Source: CAMTWB01 sp037441775
GTDB taxonomy: Bacteria > Desulfobacterota > Syntrophia > Syntrophales > CAMTWB01
Length of the DNA stretch: 64,000 nt
Assembly (NCBI GenBank): GCA_037441775.1
Contig: JBBIRO010000007.1
Coordinates: 1-64,000 of the forward strand
Reading direction: 5' to 3'
A program made the position numbers and the translations under genes. The notes under the pieces are model-generated. The model did not search any database, was not told the origin of the DNA, and saw only the letters and a program-made list of their open reading frames with translations. Positions 15,714 to 25,217 of the stretch are shown here, piece after piece (position 1 is the first letter of the stretch; the number at the start of each line of letters is the position of its first letter).

Positions 15714-17477
15714 ATGAGACCATATTTTGAGAAGATGGATGACCTGGGGAAGCCCTTGAGACCGGCCCAGTTAAAGCGGATGGAAGAGAATGTTGCCCAG
15801 GCGGAAGAGGTGATGAAGGGCATTGACGCGGAGGTGGCCAGGATTCGCGCTTATGGTATTTCTGATGAGCAGATTCACAAGCGGGGCGAGATGAATGTTT
15901 GGGATCGGATCGAATATCTGGTTGATCCGGGGACATTCTGTCCCCTGCACACCATTTTTGATCCGGAGAATGAGGAATCGGGCAGCACCGGCGTAGTTGA
16001 TGGCCTGGCCCGGATTAACGGAAAATGGTGCGTCTTGATTGGTTTTAATAACAAGTGGATGGCCGGGGCCTGGATTGCCGGTCAGGCGGAGAACAATTTG
16101 CGGGTGACGGATCTGGCGAAGATTCTCAATCTGCCGCTGGTCTGGCTGGTTAACTGTTCGGGTGTCAAGCTGCCGGAGCAGGAGAAGGTTTACGCCAACC
16201 GAAGAGGGCAGGGAACCTGCTTTTTCCGTCATGCCGAACTGGAGCAGATGGGCATTCCAGTCCTCGCCGGCATCTACGGGACCAACCCGGCGGGCGGCGG
16301 TTATCAGGGGATCAGCCCCACGATTCTTTTTGCCCATAAGAACTGCAATATTGCGGTGGGTGGCGGCGGCATTGTCAGCGGCATGAGCCCCAAGGGTTTT
16401 TTCGATGCCGAGAGCGCCGAGGAGCTGATTGAAGCAACCAGGCATTTTAAGTCCGTTCCCCCGGGGAGCGTGAAGGTTCACTATGATCAAACAGGGTTTT
16501 TTCAGGCGGTATTTGAGGAGGAGAAGCAGGTTCTTGATGCCCTCAAAGAATACATGGCCGAAATGCCGGCCTACAATCCCCGATTTTTCCGGGTGGCGGC
16601 GCCGGCGGAGCCCCGCTATTCCCCCGGTGAGATTTCCTCGATAGTTTCCATGAATCAGAAGGCCGGTTATGATTTTGATAATGTTCTGGCCCGGCTGGTG
16701 GACAACTCAGAGCATCTGGAGTTTTGCCCCGAATTTGGCCCGGAGGTATATACGGGACTGGTCAAGGTGGATGGTTTTCTGATGGGGGCGATTGGCAACC
16801 GCCAGGGTCTGCTTCCCGGCTATCCCGAATACACCAACGAGTACATGGGAATTGGCGGGAAACTCTACCGTCAGGGCCTGATCAAGATGAATGAGTTCGT
16901 GACCCTGTGCGGCCGGGACCGGGTGCCGATCATCTGGTTCCAGGATACTTCCGGGATCGACGTGGGGGACATTGCGGAGAAGGCGGAATTGCTGGGCCTG
17001 GGCCAGTCTCTTATCTATTCGATTGAGCAGTCGAATCTGCCCATGATGCTCACGATTCTCCGCAAGGGCACGGCGGCGGCTCATTACATCATGGGAGGAC
17101 CGACCGCGAACAACAACAACGCCTTTACCCTGGGAACTCCCGCGACGGAGATCTACGTGATGCATGGTGAGACGGCCGCGGCGGCCAGCTATGCCAGGCG
17201 CCTGGTAAAGGAGAAGGACTCCGGTAAATCCCTGGACCCGGTGATCGAGAAGATGAACGAGATGGTGAGTCACTACTACAATACTTCCCGGCCTATGTAC
17301 TGCGCCAAGAAGGGCTTTGTGGATGAGGTTGTACGCTTTGAGGAACTCAGACGGTACATGGTGGCCTTCAGTAACTGCGTTTATCAGAACCCGCGGTCCA
17401 TCTGCCCCCGGCACCACATGCTCCTGCCCCGGATGATACGCTCCCAGGTGGTCAAAGGACTGGACAGACCGGAATAA
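15714..17477 (+). CDS. gcdA: Glutaconyl-CoA decarboxylase, carboxyltransferase (alpha) subunit
   Basis: GcdA transfers the carboxyl group of glutaconyl-CoA to biotin on the gamma subunit, giving crotonyl-CoA. The membrane beta subunit then decarboxylates carboxybiotin and pumps sodium. The 587-residue protein has two crotonase-like carboxyltransferase lobes: GSTGVVDGLARI and TNPAGGGYQGISPT in the first, and NRQGLLPGYPEY, WFQDTSGIDVG and KGTAAAHYIMGG in the second. It follows the glutaryl-CoA dehydrogenase after 48 bp with a GGAGAGAG ribosome site. The beta, gamma and delta subunits are not in the window and must lie elsewhere. Confidence 0.92.
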   Translation: MRPYFEKMDDLGKPLRPAQLKRMEENVAQAEEVMKGIDAEVARIRAYGISDEQIHKRGEMNVWDRIEYLVDPGTFCPLHTIFDPENEESGSTGVVDGLARINGKWCVLIGFNNKWMAGAWIAGQAENNLRVTDLAKILNLPLVWLVNCSGVKLPEQEKVYANRRGQGTCFFRHAELEQMGIPVLAGIYGTNPAGGGYQGISPTILFAHKNCNIAVGGGGIVSGMSPKGFFDAESAEELIEATRHFKSVPPGSVKVHYDQTGFFQAVFEEEKQVLDALKEYMAEMPAYNPRFFRVAAPAEPRYSPGEISSIVSMNQKAGYDFDNVLARLVDNSEHLEFCPEFGPEVYTGLVKVDGFLMGAIGNRQGLLPGYPEYTNEYMGIGGKLYRQGLIKMNEFVTLCGRDRVPIIWFQDTSGIDVGDIAEKAELLGLGQSLIYSIEQSNLPMMLTILRKGTAAAHYIMGGPTANNNNAFTLGTPATEIYVMHGETAAAASYARRLVKEKDSGKSLDPVIEKMNEMVSHYYNTSRPMYCAKKGFVDEVVRFEELRRYMVAFSNCVYQNPRSICPRHHMLLPRMIRSQVVKGLDRPE

Positions 17478-17491
17478 CTCCGTAACCTCTT

Positions 17492-17526
17492 GTGAAGGGG
17501 TCACCCGGGTGACCCCTTCACGTTTT
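17492..17526 (+). terminator. Rho-independent terminator after gcdA
   Basis: A perfect 15-bp stem with no mismatch (GTGAAGGGGTCACCC then its reverse complement, 17492-17521) is followed by GTTTT. Its symmetry would also let it act from the minus strand, where nadK ends nearby. Confidence 0.8.
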
Positions 17527-17559
17527 ACATAGCCTTTCTGAAATTTATGTTTTTTTGAG

Positions 17560-17577
17560 GCTTTTTACGAGGTCGTT
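17560..17577. repeat. R1 terminal repeat overlapping the nadK stop codon
   Basis: The sequence GCTTTTTACGAGGTCGTTA matches the R1 end. Read on the minus strand it supplies the last codons (Val-Thr-Thr-Ser) and the TAA of nadK. Confidence 0.55.
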
Positions 17578-18455
17578 ACTTTTCCCGGTGCGCCGGGCAA
17601 GCTGCCCCAGCCAAGCTTGGAGCGGAGGATCTCCAAATAATCACGATGAGGGGAAACCACGAGGTTGGTAGTGAAAGAGGATTTGCTGACCTCCAGTTGG
17701 TCACCTGATTCCAGGGTAAATGATTCCTGGCCGTCGAGGGTGACCGTCGCCCCCCTTTCCTTGGTCCAGATGGTAACGGAAATCCGGGCTGATGAGGGCA
17801 GAATTATGGGACGGTTCGTTAGGGTATGGGGGCAGATGGGATTGAGGATGATCAACTCCTGAGTCGGCAATACAATAGGCCCGCCCGCGGAAAGGGAATA
17901 GGCGGTGGACCCGGTAGGGGTGGATACAATCAGACCATCAGCCCGGTAGGTAGTAAGAAATTGTCCATTGACGGATGTTTCCAGTGATACCATGCGGGAT
18001 AGATTGCCCCGATTGATAACCACATCATTGAGCACCGAATGGACTGATGGGTCCTGCTTCTGCCGGTAGATCACCACATCGAGCATCATTCTGTTTTCGG
18101 CCCTGAATTCCCCTCGGATGACCAGTTCCATGGTGCCGGTCATTTCACTGAGATTCACCTCGGTAAGATACCCGAATACACCCAGGTTAATACCCATAAT
18201 GGGGATTGGAACCTCCTTGACCAGACGGGCAGTTCTCAGCAGCGTGCCGTCACCGCCGATTACCACCAGCAGATCCGCCTGGGTCTTGAGCTGGTCAATG
18301 TTGTAACCCTGTCCGGCCCCCATCTTCCGGGCCAATTCTTTTTCCAATAGCGTCGTTACACCCTGTTGGGCAGCCCATTGCAACAAACTGTCTGCGTATA
18401 AGGTGGACCGTTTTTTGTCTATATTGGCGATTACACCTATTTTTTTTATCTTCAT
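17565..18455 (-). CDS. nadK: NAD kinase
   Basis: NadK phosphorylates NAD to NADP. The 296-residue protein has the ATP-binding GGDGTLLRTAR (about 67), the NDVVINRG segment and TPTGSTAYSLSAGGPIV. It is divergent from the rdgC-like gene and convergent with gcdA. Its final residues are encoded by an R1 repeat end, so the natural C-terminus may have been shifted by the repeat. Confidence 0.95.
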   Translation of the reverse strand: MKIKKIGVIANIDKKRSTLYADSLLQWAAQQGVTTLLEKELARKMGAGQGYNIDQLKTQADLLVVIGGDGTLLRTARLVKEVPIPIMGINLGVFGYLTEVNLSEMTGTMELVIRGEFRAENRMMLDVVIYRQKQDPSVHSVLNDVVINRGNLSRMVSLETSVNGQFLTTYRADGLIVSTPTGSTAYSLSAGGPIVLPTQELIILNPICPHTLTNRPIILPSSARISVTIWTKERGATVTLDGQESFTLESGDQLEVSKSSFTTNLVVSPHRDYLEILRSKLGWGSLPGAPGKVTTS

Positions 18456-18540
18456 GGCTCCCTCGCAGCAATGTACCCTCCTAGCATAAATTTTGACGTG
18501 ATGTCCAATTTTATTGGCATCCCCAAAAACTGCATAAAAC

Positions 18541-18570
18541 TTGACAACTTTCTAATCTCTGAGTTACATA
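18541..18570 (+). promoter_or_regulatory. Candidate promoter of the rdgC-like gene
   Basis: A consensus TTGACA (18541-18546) is followed after 18 bp by TACATA (18565-18570), 25 bp before the ATG. A CCAAT-TTT-ATTGG inverted repeat lies upstream at 18505-18517 in the nadK/rdgC divergent interval. Confidence 0.4.
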
Positions 18571-18595
18571 GCATACACGAAAGGAAGATAATAAG

Positions 18596-19711
18596 ATGGG
18601 TCTGTCAAAAGGCGCCTTTACTTTTTCCCGTTTTCTGGTTGTCGATCCTCCATCGACCAACGCCGCGGGAATCGATGAACAATTAAAAAAAAACGCTTTC
18701 ATTAATCTGCCGGATATATACGCCGAAAAGTCTGCTGGCTGGTCCGTACTGGACAACCCGTTGGAGGATGATATTTGCGCCGCGGGTATCACCTTTGGCG
18801 ATTACCTGGCTTTTTGCATCCGGATTGACCGCAGGCAGGTATCTCCCGCTCTGGTGAGGATAAAAACCATGGAGGCGGAAAAGAAATTCCTTAATGAGAA
18901 GGGCCTTAAAAAGCTGCCCAAGGCTCTGCGGCTGGAAATAAGAGATGGGATGCGGGAAAGGTTAATGCGCCAGGCCCAGCCGGTGCCTGCCTTTTTCGAT
19001 CTGTGCTGGGATCCGCGGAAAAAAACGATCTGGTTCGGTTCGGTGACTGATAAAGTAATTGAGGAGTTTGAAAACCTTTTCAAAGAATCATTCGGCGCAA
19101 GGCTGGCCTGCTATCGGCCGGCTGTTCACTTTGGAGAGGTGCTGCCAGTCTCTGGCGGCCAGGCCCAGCCGGCAAACGAAAACTACTCCATAAAAAATGA
19201 AAACATAGCGGATGACGTTGCCCTTCACAGAGAGTTCCTCACCTGGCTGTGGTTTAAGGCGGAGGAAAGGGGGGGTAGCGTTGCCATCCCGGGAGGCCAG
19301 GAAATCGAAATTGCGTTGGGGAAAAGGTTCGTACTCACGTCTGGTGACGGCGAATACGCCGAGACGGTAGTATGTCAAGGCCGCCATTCCGACCATAAGG
19401 AAGCAAGAGTGGGCTTGAGGAAGGGTAAGATGATCCGGGAAGCGCGGCTACAGATCGCTCACGATTCCTTAGTCTGGGAGTTTACGCTCAAGGCGGACCG
19501 CCTGCAATTTCAATCGGTCCAACTGCCGGCGATGTCCGAAGATGAAGAGGAATTGCCCCAAGGCCGACTCCTGGACAGGATATATATGATCGAACAACTT
19601 ACCGATTACGTTGACAATTTGTATCGGCTGTTTTTCCAGGTCAGGAATTCTCCGGCCTGGGTCAGCGAGGAATTGCCCCGCTTGGAGAGGGTGCTTGTGG
19701 GTACGTCTTGA
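18596..19711 (+). CDS. RdgC-like recombination-associated protein
   Basis: The 371-residue protein resembles the RdgC family as found in deltaproteobacteria. The N-terminal region (FTFSRFLVVD) and central block KKTIWFGSVTDKVIEEFENLFKES correspond to the RdgC pattern of a strand followed by a helix. The C-terminal half carries a folded domain ending in an acidic, helical tail. RdgC forms a DNA-binding ring that limits RecA. It is longer than E. coli RdgC (about 300), with an inserted segment around residues 200-300. The gene stands alone with an AAGGAAG-type ribosome site. Assignment is by pattern only, so moderate. Confidence 0.6.
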   Translation: MGLSKGAFTFSRFLVVDPPSTNAAGIDEQLKKNAFINLPDIYAEKSAGWSVLDNPLEDDICAAGITFGDYLAFCIRIDRRQVSPALVRIKTMEAEKKFLNEKGLKKLPKALRLEIRDGMRERLMRQAQPVPAFFDLCWDPRKKTIWFGSVTDKVIEEFENLFKESFGARLACYRPAVHFGEVLPVSGGQAQPANENYSIKNENIADDVALHREFLTWLWFKAEERGGSVAIPGGQEIEIALGKRFVLTSGDGEYAETVVCQGRHSDHKEARVGLRKGKMIREARLQIAHDSLVWEFTLKADRLQFQSVQLPAMSEDEEELPQGRLLDRIYMIEQLTDYVDNLYRLFFQVRNSPAWVSEELPRLERVLVGTS

Positions 19712-19794
19712 GTGACGGTGGATACTGCTTTATGCTGAATCCTTCGTTACAGGAAGGTGCAGATGAATTTGCGGGCCTTATACCCGGGAGTGGC

Positions 19795-19893
19795 TAGCGC
19801 CAGGCAACGCTAGAGCCGCCAACGAAGGGCGGGACTACAAAAGCTTTTTCTCCCTCGAGGGGAGAGGAAATTGGACTTTCTACGAAGTCGTCA
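19795..19893 (+). repeat. R2 hairpin repeat followed by the right part of R1
   Basis: GCCAGGCAACGCTAGAGCCGCC-AACGAA-GGGCGGGACTACAAAA (R2 type, 19799-19842) is followed by CTCCCTCGAGGGGAGAGG and an R1 end GGACTTTCTACGAAGTCGTCA at 19873-19893. The order R2 then R1 is the same as at 34.0-34.2 kb. Confidence 0.55.
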
Positions 19894-19934
19894 AATTTGA
19901 TTAACCATGAAACAGAGGATGGCAACTCAAAATT

Positions 19935-22235
19935 ATGATGCATTCTCCTAACATGAGCCAAGAGAGTGAACTGATAAAACTAGAAGAAGATCTTCTGCTG
20001 CGTAAATCTCTGCTCGATATAACCAATCGCATTCATGACGCCCAGAATCTCAAGCAGATAATGATTGATCTGAAAAACAGCTTTCTTGATCTCTTCGGTG
20101 CCCAGTCGCTGACGATTTATGTCCGGGACGTACGTTCCAATGAGATCTTTTCTCTCTTCCTGGCCGGCACTCAAGTCAAGGAAATCAGGCTACCCATAAA
20201 TAAAAACAGCATCGCCGGGTATGTTGCCTCTACGGGAGAAACGCTTAATATCAAAAATGCTTATGATGACGATGAACTCAAGGCCATCGATCCGGGCCTC
20301 TTTTTCGACAAGTCCTGGGATAGAAGGACTGGCTTCAAAACAAACCAGATATTGACAGCTCCCATCAACCACAAGAATGACCTGATGGGCGTTATCCAGG
20401 TACTAAACAAAAAAACTGGCGACGGCGTTTTTTCGCCAAAAAGCGAGTCTTTTCTGGCGGAAATTGCGGCCGTACTGGGAATCGCCATCTTCAACCAGCA
20501 GCGGTATGAGCGACGACGAAAGACCCGCTTCGATTTTTTGGTCAGCCGCGGTCAGATCAAAGAGAGCGATCTGGAAAACTCCTGGGTCGAAGCGAGAGAA
20601 AAAAACGAACCGATCGATGTTTTACTGCGCAGGAAATATAAAATATCCAAGGAGGATATCGGCAGGTCTTTCGAGGATTTTTACCGCTGTAAGTTCATCC
20701 AGTTCAACGATAAATTTCCCATCCCCGGCGAATTGGTAAGGAATTTGAAAAAGGACTACCTCTTGCGGGAACTCTGGGTTCCCCTGGAGAAGTCAGGCGA
20801 TAACATCCGGGTACTGGTGGATGATCCCTTCAACATCTTAAAAACAGATAGCATACAAAACATCCTCAAAAGTAAAGCGGTTACCTATTGCGTGGCCCTG
20901 CCGGAAGATATAGTGAAGTTTATTAACCACTTCCTGGGCGCCGCCTCTGAGGAATCAAGCTTCAAGGACCTGCTGGGAAAGCTGGAAGTGGACGAAGAGG
21001 CAGCAGATGATGATGCCGATGCGGTCACCGAATCGGACAGCGTAATCATGCAACTGGTTAACAAGGTGATCAACGATGCCTATTTGCGACGGGCATCTGA
21101 TATCCATATTGAACCCAATATCGGGAAAAAAAATGTAGAGATACGCTTCCGGATCGATGGCGACTGCGGGATATATCAGACCGTTCCGTTTAGTTACCGA
21201 TCGGCCATTATCTCCCGACTCAAGATCATGTGTAATCTGGATATCACCGTAAAAAGACTTCCCCAGGACGGCAAGATTAAATTCAAGCGGACGGGCGGAG
21301 ATGAGATTGAGCTCCGGGTTGCCACGATCCCCACCCAGGGCGGCGTCGAGGATGTGGTTATGCGGATACTGGCCAAGGGGGAAGCTATGCCCCTCGAGGC
21401 CATGGGCTTGAGCCAGCGAAACATCGATGAGTTTTTAAGAATAATGAGTAAGCCTTACGGCATGGTGCTGGTGGTGGGTCCAACAGGGTCGGGCAAGACC
21501 ACGACGCTTCATGCCGCCCTGCATCACATCAATACCCCGGACCGAAAAATCTGGACCGCCGAAGACCCGGTGGAAATAACCCAATATGGTCTCAGGCAGG
21601 TACAGGTTCATCCCAAAATAGGCTTTGACTTTGCCTCGGCGATGCGCGCCTTTCTTAGGGCCGATCCGGACGTGATAATGGTGGGTGAAATGAGAGATTT
21701 TGAAACCGCGAAAACCGGTGTGGAGGCATCGCTGACCGGGCATCTGGTTTTGAGCACCCTCCATACCAACAGCGCCCCCGAGACCATCGTCCGGCTTTTG
21801 GATATGGGCATCGACCCACTGAACTTTGCCGACGCTCTCCTGGGCATCCTTGCCCAGCGATTGGTAAGAACATTGTGCAAAAACTGCAAGGAATCGTATC
21901 ACCCCTCCCAAGAGGAGTTCGACGAGATTGTCACCAGTTACGGGACGAATGATTTCCCCGGTCTCGGCATCCGCTACAATGACGATCTGCTTCTCTTTCG
22001 GCCCAAAGGTTGTGACGCCTGCGATAAATCGGGCTATCGCGGCCGAATGGGGATTCATGAGCTCCTGGTGGCTTCCAATGATATAAAAAAATTGATTCAG
22101 AAGCATGCCCCGGTGGAAGAACTCCGCGCCCTGTCAATGTCCCAGGGGATGACAACGCTGATGCAGGACGGGATATTCAAGACATTCAAAGGGCTCACCG
22201 ATTTTAAACAGGTGCAGCGGGTCTGCATAAAATAA
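19935..22235 (+). CDS. GAF-domain fused type II/IV secretion ATPase (GspE/PilB-like)
   Basis: This 766-residue protein has an N-terminal GAF-like sensor domain (about residues 25-180), a GspE N-terminal domain (about 200-330), and an assembly ATPase domain. The ATPase has Walker A GPTGSGKTTTLHAAL (about 515), the Asp box EDPVEITQ, Walker B VIMVGEMRD, the His box TGHLVLSTLHTNSA, and a zinc-binding CKNC...CDAC pair. Such ATPases power pilus or pseudopilus assembly. No pilin, platform or secretin gene is adjacent, so its machine is unknown. The GAF fusion suggests control by a small ligand such as a nucleotide. The start is weakly supported; an ATG at 19953 is also possible. Confidence 0.88.
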   Translation: MMHSPNMSQESELIKLEEDLLLRKSLLDITNRIHDAQNLKQIMIDLKNSFLDLFGAQSLTIYVRDVRSNEIFSLFLAGTQVKEIRLPINKNSIAGYVASTGETLNIKNAYDDDELKAIDPGLFFDKSWDRRTGFKTNQILTAPINHKNDLMGVIQVLNKKTGDGVFSPKSESFLAEIAAVLGIAIFNQQRYERRRKTRFDFLVSRGQIKESDLENSWVEAREKNEPIDVLLRRKYKISKEDIGRSFEDFYRCKFIQFNDKFPIPGELVRNLKKDYLLRELWVPLEKSGDNIRVLVDDPFNILKTDSIQNILKSKAVTYCVALPEDIVKFINHFLGAASEESSFKDLLGKLEVDEEAADDDADAVTESDSVIMQLVNKVINDAYLRRASDIHIEPNIGKKNVEIRFRIDGDCGIYQTVPFSYRSAIISRLKIMCNLDITVKRLPQDGKIKFKRTGGDEIELRVATIPTQGGVEDVVMRILAKGEAMPLEAMGLSQRNIDEFLRIMSKPYGMVLVVGPTGSGKTTTLHAALHHINTPDRKIWTAEDPVEITQYGLRQVQVHPKIGFDFASAMRAFLRADPDVIMVGEMRDFETAKTGVEASLTGHLVLSTLHTNSAPETIVRLLDMGIDPLNFADALLGILAQRLVRTLCKNCKESYHPSQEEFDEIVTSYGTNDFPGLGIRYNDDLLLFRPKGCDACDKSGYRGRMGIHELLVASNDIKKLIQKHAPVEELRALSMSQGMTTLMQDGIFKTFKGLTDFKQVQRVCIK

Positions 22236-22270
22236 TAGGCTGAAGGGGCCAATAATGATTGGCCCTGCTG

Positions 22271-24787
22271 CTAGACCTCGTCAAAGATGCTTAGCTGCCC
22301 TTCTTTTTTTATCTTCTTCCGGCGGGCAATTGCCGGCTGGCCGGCCTCGTCCAGCTCTCTCTTCTCCATGTTTTCGAGTATTTCTCTGGCCCGGTTGATG
22401 GCATCTTCGGGAAGGCCGGCCAGGCGGGCCACATGGATCCCGTAGCTGCGATTGGTCCCGCCGGGCAGTATCTTCCGTAAAAAAATAATCCCTTCGCCTG
22501 TTTCCCGAACGGCGATGTTGTAATTCCTGACCCCTCTTTTGGTAATGGCCAGCTCGATCAACTGGTGGTAGTGGGTCGCAAAGAGGGTTCTTGACTGCAA
22601 GTGCCTCGCATCATGAATATATTCTGCAACTGCCCACGCAATGGCTATCCCGTCAAAGGTGCCAGTTCCCCGTCCCACCTCATCCAGTATTATCAGGCTT
22701 TTACTGGTGGCGTTTTTGAGGATGCTTGCCACTTCGATCATTTCCACCATAAAGGTGCTCTGGCCGCGGCTGAGGTTATCGGCCGCTCCCAGGCGCGTGA
22801 AGATGCGATCCACCACCCCGATTCGGGCTCCTCTGGCCGGAACGAAGCCGCCCATCTGGGCCATTATAACAGCAAGGGCCACCTGTCTGATATAGGTTGA
22901 CTTTCCCGCCATATTGGGACCGGTGATCACCAGAAACCGCTCATTGTCGCCGTCCATGTTCAAACCGTTGGGGACAAATCCCTCTGCCAGGGGCATCCTT
23001 TCGACCACCGGATGGCGGCCCTCCTCAATCTCCAGCGCCAGGCTGTTGTCAACCAGTGGGCGGCAATAGTTATGCTTCCATGCAACCTCGGCCAGGGAGG
23101 CCAAAACATCTAAAAGGGCGATGCTTTGCGCCGTGCCTTGTATCCGCGGGATTTGCCCGGCCACATCAGCTCTTAGTTTGAAGAATACTTCCTGCTCCCG
23201 TTCCTTGATCCGTTCCCGGGCATTGAGAACCTTTTCTTCATATTCCTTGAGTTCCTGGTTTATGTATCGCTCGGCATTAACCAGGGTCTGTTTGCGGACA
23301 TAATCGGGCGGCAGGGTAAATGGACGGGCCTTGCTGATCTCGATATAGTAACCAAATACATTGTTGAAACCTACCTTAAGGGAGCTAATGCCGGTCCGGC
23401 GCCGTTCTCTGTCTTCCAGAGCGGCGATTCCGCTGAAGCCATCCTTAACCAGAGCTAAAAGCAAATCCAGTTCGGCATCGAAACCTTCTTTAATTGTGGC
23501 GCCTTCGCCGATGGTCGGCGGCGGCGCAGCGGTGATTGCCTGGGCGAGCAAATCAGCCGTATCTTCCATGACGTCGATTTGGCTTAAGGCGTAAACAATA
23601 AGGGGGGGGGAAAGGCCGGCCAGGAGCGATTTTATCTCCGGTAGCTGCCCCAAAGAATCCCGCAAGGCGACCAGATCACGCCCGGATGCCGACTGCATGG
23701 CAATCCGGGCGGCCAGTCTTTCCAGGTCATAGATTCCCTTGAGGATTTGCCTCAGGTTGCCCCGCAGGATGTGGTTTTCCTTTAGGTCGGTAACCGCTTG
23801 CAGGCGTTCATTGATCCGGATGGCGTCCCGGAGGGGATGATTCAGCCAGCGGCGCAGCATCCTTTTGCCCATAGCGGTGACGGTTTCATCAAGCAGATGC
23901 AGCAGCGACCCTTCCGGCGTCCCGCCTATGATAGAGGAAAAGAGTTCCAGGTTCCGCTTGGCCGTGTCATCCAGAATCAGATAGCCATCCCGCTCGTACC
24001 AGCGGAACCGGTTGATGTGACTCAAACTGGTTTTTTGTGTTTCCTGGACATATCTTATAAGAGCCCCCGCGGCCCGAGCGGCAGCCGGATAACGGGCCAG
24101 ATCGAGCGCTTTTATTTCTTCCACCGGGGAAAAATCACCCAGACGGTCTATTGCGGCCGTAAAAGAAAAATATTCCGCCGGCAGGTAATTGGCCAATATG
24201 AACTCGGCTGCGGGAAGAAGACTGTTAATATGTTCGGCGCCGGTGACTTCTTCCCGCAGGAGCAGTTCCCGAAAGTTTAGACCAGCAAGCTGGGCCAAGA
24301 GGGATTCCAGATCTAAAGCCGCGGCAAGATAAAATTCGCCGGTGGACAAATCCAGGAAGGCCGCGCCGCAGGAAGCGGATTTCTCGCCCGGGTCAATCGC
24401 CGCTAAAAAGACATTATCCGCCGTCAAAATGTTTTCCGCCCCCACCGGCAGGCCCGGGGTAATAATCCGCACCACCTCTCTCTTGACCACTCCCTTGGCG
24501 GTCTTCGGATCTTCCATCTGTTCGCAGATGGCCACTTTATAGCCCTTGGCGATCAGTTTTCCCACATAGGACGAGGCCGCATGGTAGGGGAAACCGGCCA
24601 GGGGAACTGCATCTTCTCTGTTTTTATTTCTAGTGGTGAGGGTAATATTGAGTTCCCGCGCCGCAATCGCCGCATCTTCAAAAAAGGTCTCATAAAAATC
24701 GCCCATCCGGCACAAAAGGATGCAGTCCCGGTGCTGATTTTTGATTTCTAGATATTGCCTCATCGCCGGGGTAAGGTCTATTCCCAT
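22271..24787 (-). CDS. mutS: DNA mismatch repair protein MutS
   Basis: MutS recognises mismatches and small loops and recruits MutL. The 838-residue protein has the N-terminal mismatch-binding CRMGDFYETFFEDA motif with the Phe-x-Glu pair, the core and lever domains, the ATPase P-loop GPNMAGKSTYIRQVAL (about 615), and DEVGRGTGTFDGIAIAWA. The C-terminus ends QLSIFDEV, a plausible beta-clamp binding sequence. The start overlaps the end of the small membrane protein gene by 10 bp. No mutL is in the window. Confidence 0.97.
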   Translation of the reverse strand: MGIDLTPAMRQYLEIKNQHRDCILLCRMGDFYETFFEDAAIAARELNITLTTRNKNREDAVPLAGFPYHAASSYVGKLIAKGYKVAICEQMEDPKTAKGVVKREVVRIITPGLPVGAENILTADNVFLAAIDPGEKSASCGAAFLDLSTGEFYLAAALDLESLLAQLAGLNFRELLLREEVTGAEHINSLLPAAEFILANYLPAEYFSFTAAIDRLGDFSPVEEIKALDLARYPAAARAAGALIRYVQETQKTSLSHINRFRWYERDGYLILDDTAKRNLELFSSIIGGTPEGSLLHLLDETVTAMGKRMLRRWLNHPLRDAIRINERLQAVTDLKENHILRGNLRQILKGIYDLERLAARIAMQSASGRDLVALRDSLGQLPEIKSLLAGLSPPLIVYALSQIDVMEDTADLLAQAITAAPPPTIGEGATIKEGFDAELDLLLALVKDGFSGIAALEDRERRRTGISSLKVGFNNVFGYYIEISKARPFTLPPDYVRKQTLVNAERYINQELKEYEEKVLNARERIKEREQEVFFKLRADVAGQIPRIQGTAQSIALLDVLASLAEVAWKHNYCRPLVDNSLALEIEEGRHPVVERMPLAEGFVPNGLNMDGDNERFLVITGPNMAGKSTYIRQVALAVIMAQMGGFVPARGARIGVVDRIFTRLGAADNLSRGQSTFMVEMIEVASILKNATSKSLIILDEVGRGTGTFDGIAIAWAVAEYIHDARHLQSRTLFATHYHQLIELAITKRGVRNYNIAVRETGEGIIFLRKILPGGTNRSYGIHVARLAGLPEDAINRAREILENMEKRELDEAGQPAIARRKKIKKEGQLSIFDEV

Positions 24788-25194
24788 CGGTCACCATCCC
24801 GTCGCTTTAAGTCGATCACATCGCTGTCCCGCTGTTTATTAGCCCTGCCCAAATCTTCCCTCCGGGTTAACCTGTTAACAACCCAGTTAGTCATCGTTAT
24901 TATCAGTGCCCCGAGGAAAGCCGCTGCGAACCCTCTCACCTCAAACCCCGGCACAATAACCGAAACTAAAGAGAGCATAACTGCATTAATCACGAAGGTA
25001 AACAGGCCCAGCGTCATAATGTTTATGGGCAGGGTCAAAAGTAACACCAAAGGCCTAAGCAGGGTATTGATCGTCCCGAGGATGGCCGCGGCAAGGACGG
25101 CAGACCAAAAACCCGCGACCTCTATCCCATCGAGCAGGTAAGAAGCCAGGGTTATCGAACCTGTCAGGATCAGCCAGCGAAAAACGATAATCAT
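24778..25194 (-). CDS. Four-helix membrane protein of the phage-holin-like/YvlD family
   Basis: The 138-residue protein is almost wholly hydrophobic, with four predicted helices (about 5-25, 30-50, 55-80, 85-110) and the family block GTINTLLRPLVLLLTLPINIMTLGLF. It is called phage holin family 4 (YvlD) but is a common chromosomal protein of unknown function, not evidence of a prophage. The tail is charged. It overlaps mutS by 10 bp, so the two are probably co-transcribed with the helicase upstream. Confidence 0.85.
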   Translation of the reverse strand: MIIVFRWLILTGSITLASYLLDGIEVAGFWSAVLAAAILGTINTLLRPLVLLLTLPINIMTLGLFTFVINAVMLSLVSVIVPGFEVRGFAAAFLGALIITMTNWVVNRLTRREDLGRANKQRDSDVIDLKRRDGDRWE

Positions 25195-25217
25195 AAGTAA
25201 ACCTCCTGATCATTAAT

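Noticed and set aside
24778..25194. Prophage holin
   Set aside because: Family 4 holin-like proteins of the YvlD type are ordinary chromosomal membrane proteins; no lysin or phage genes are adjacent.
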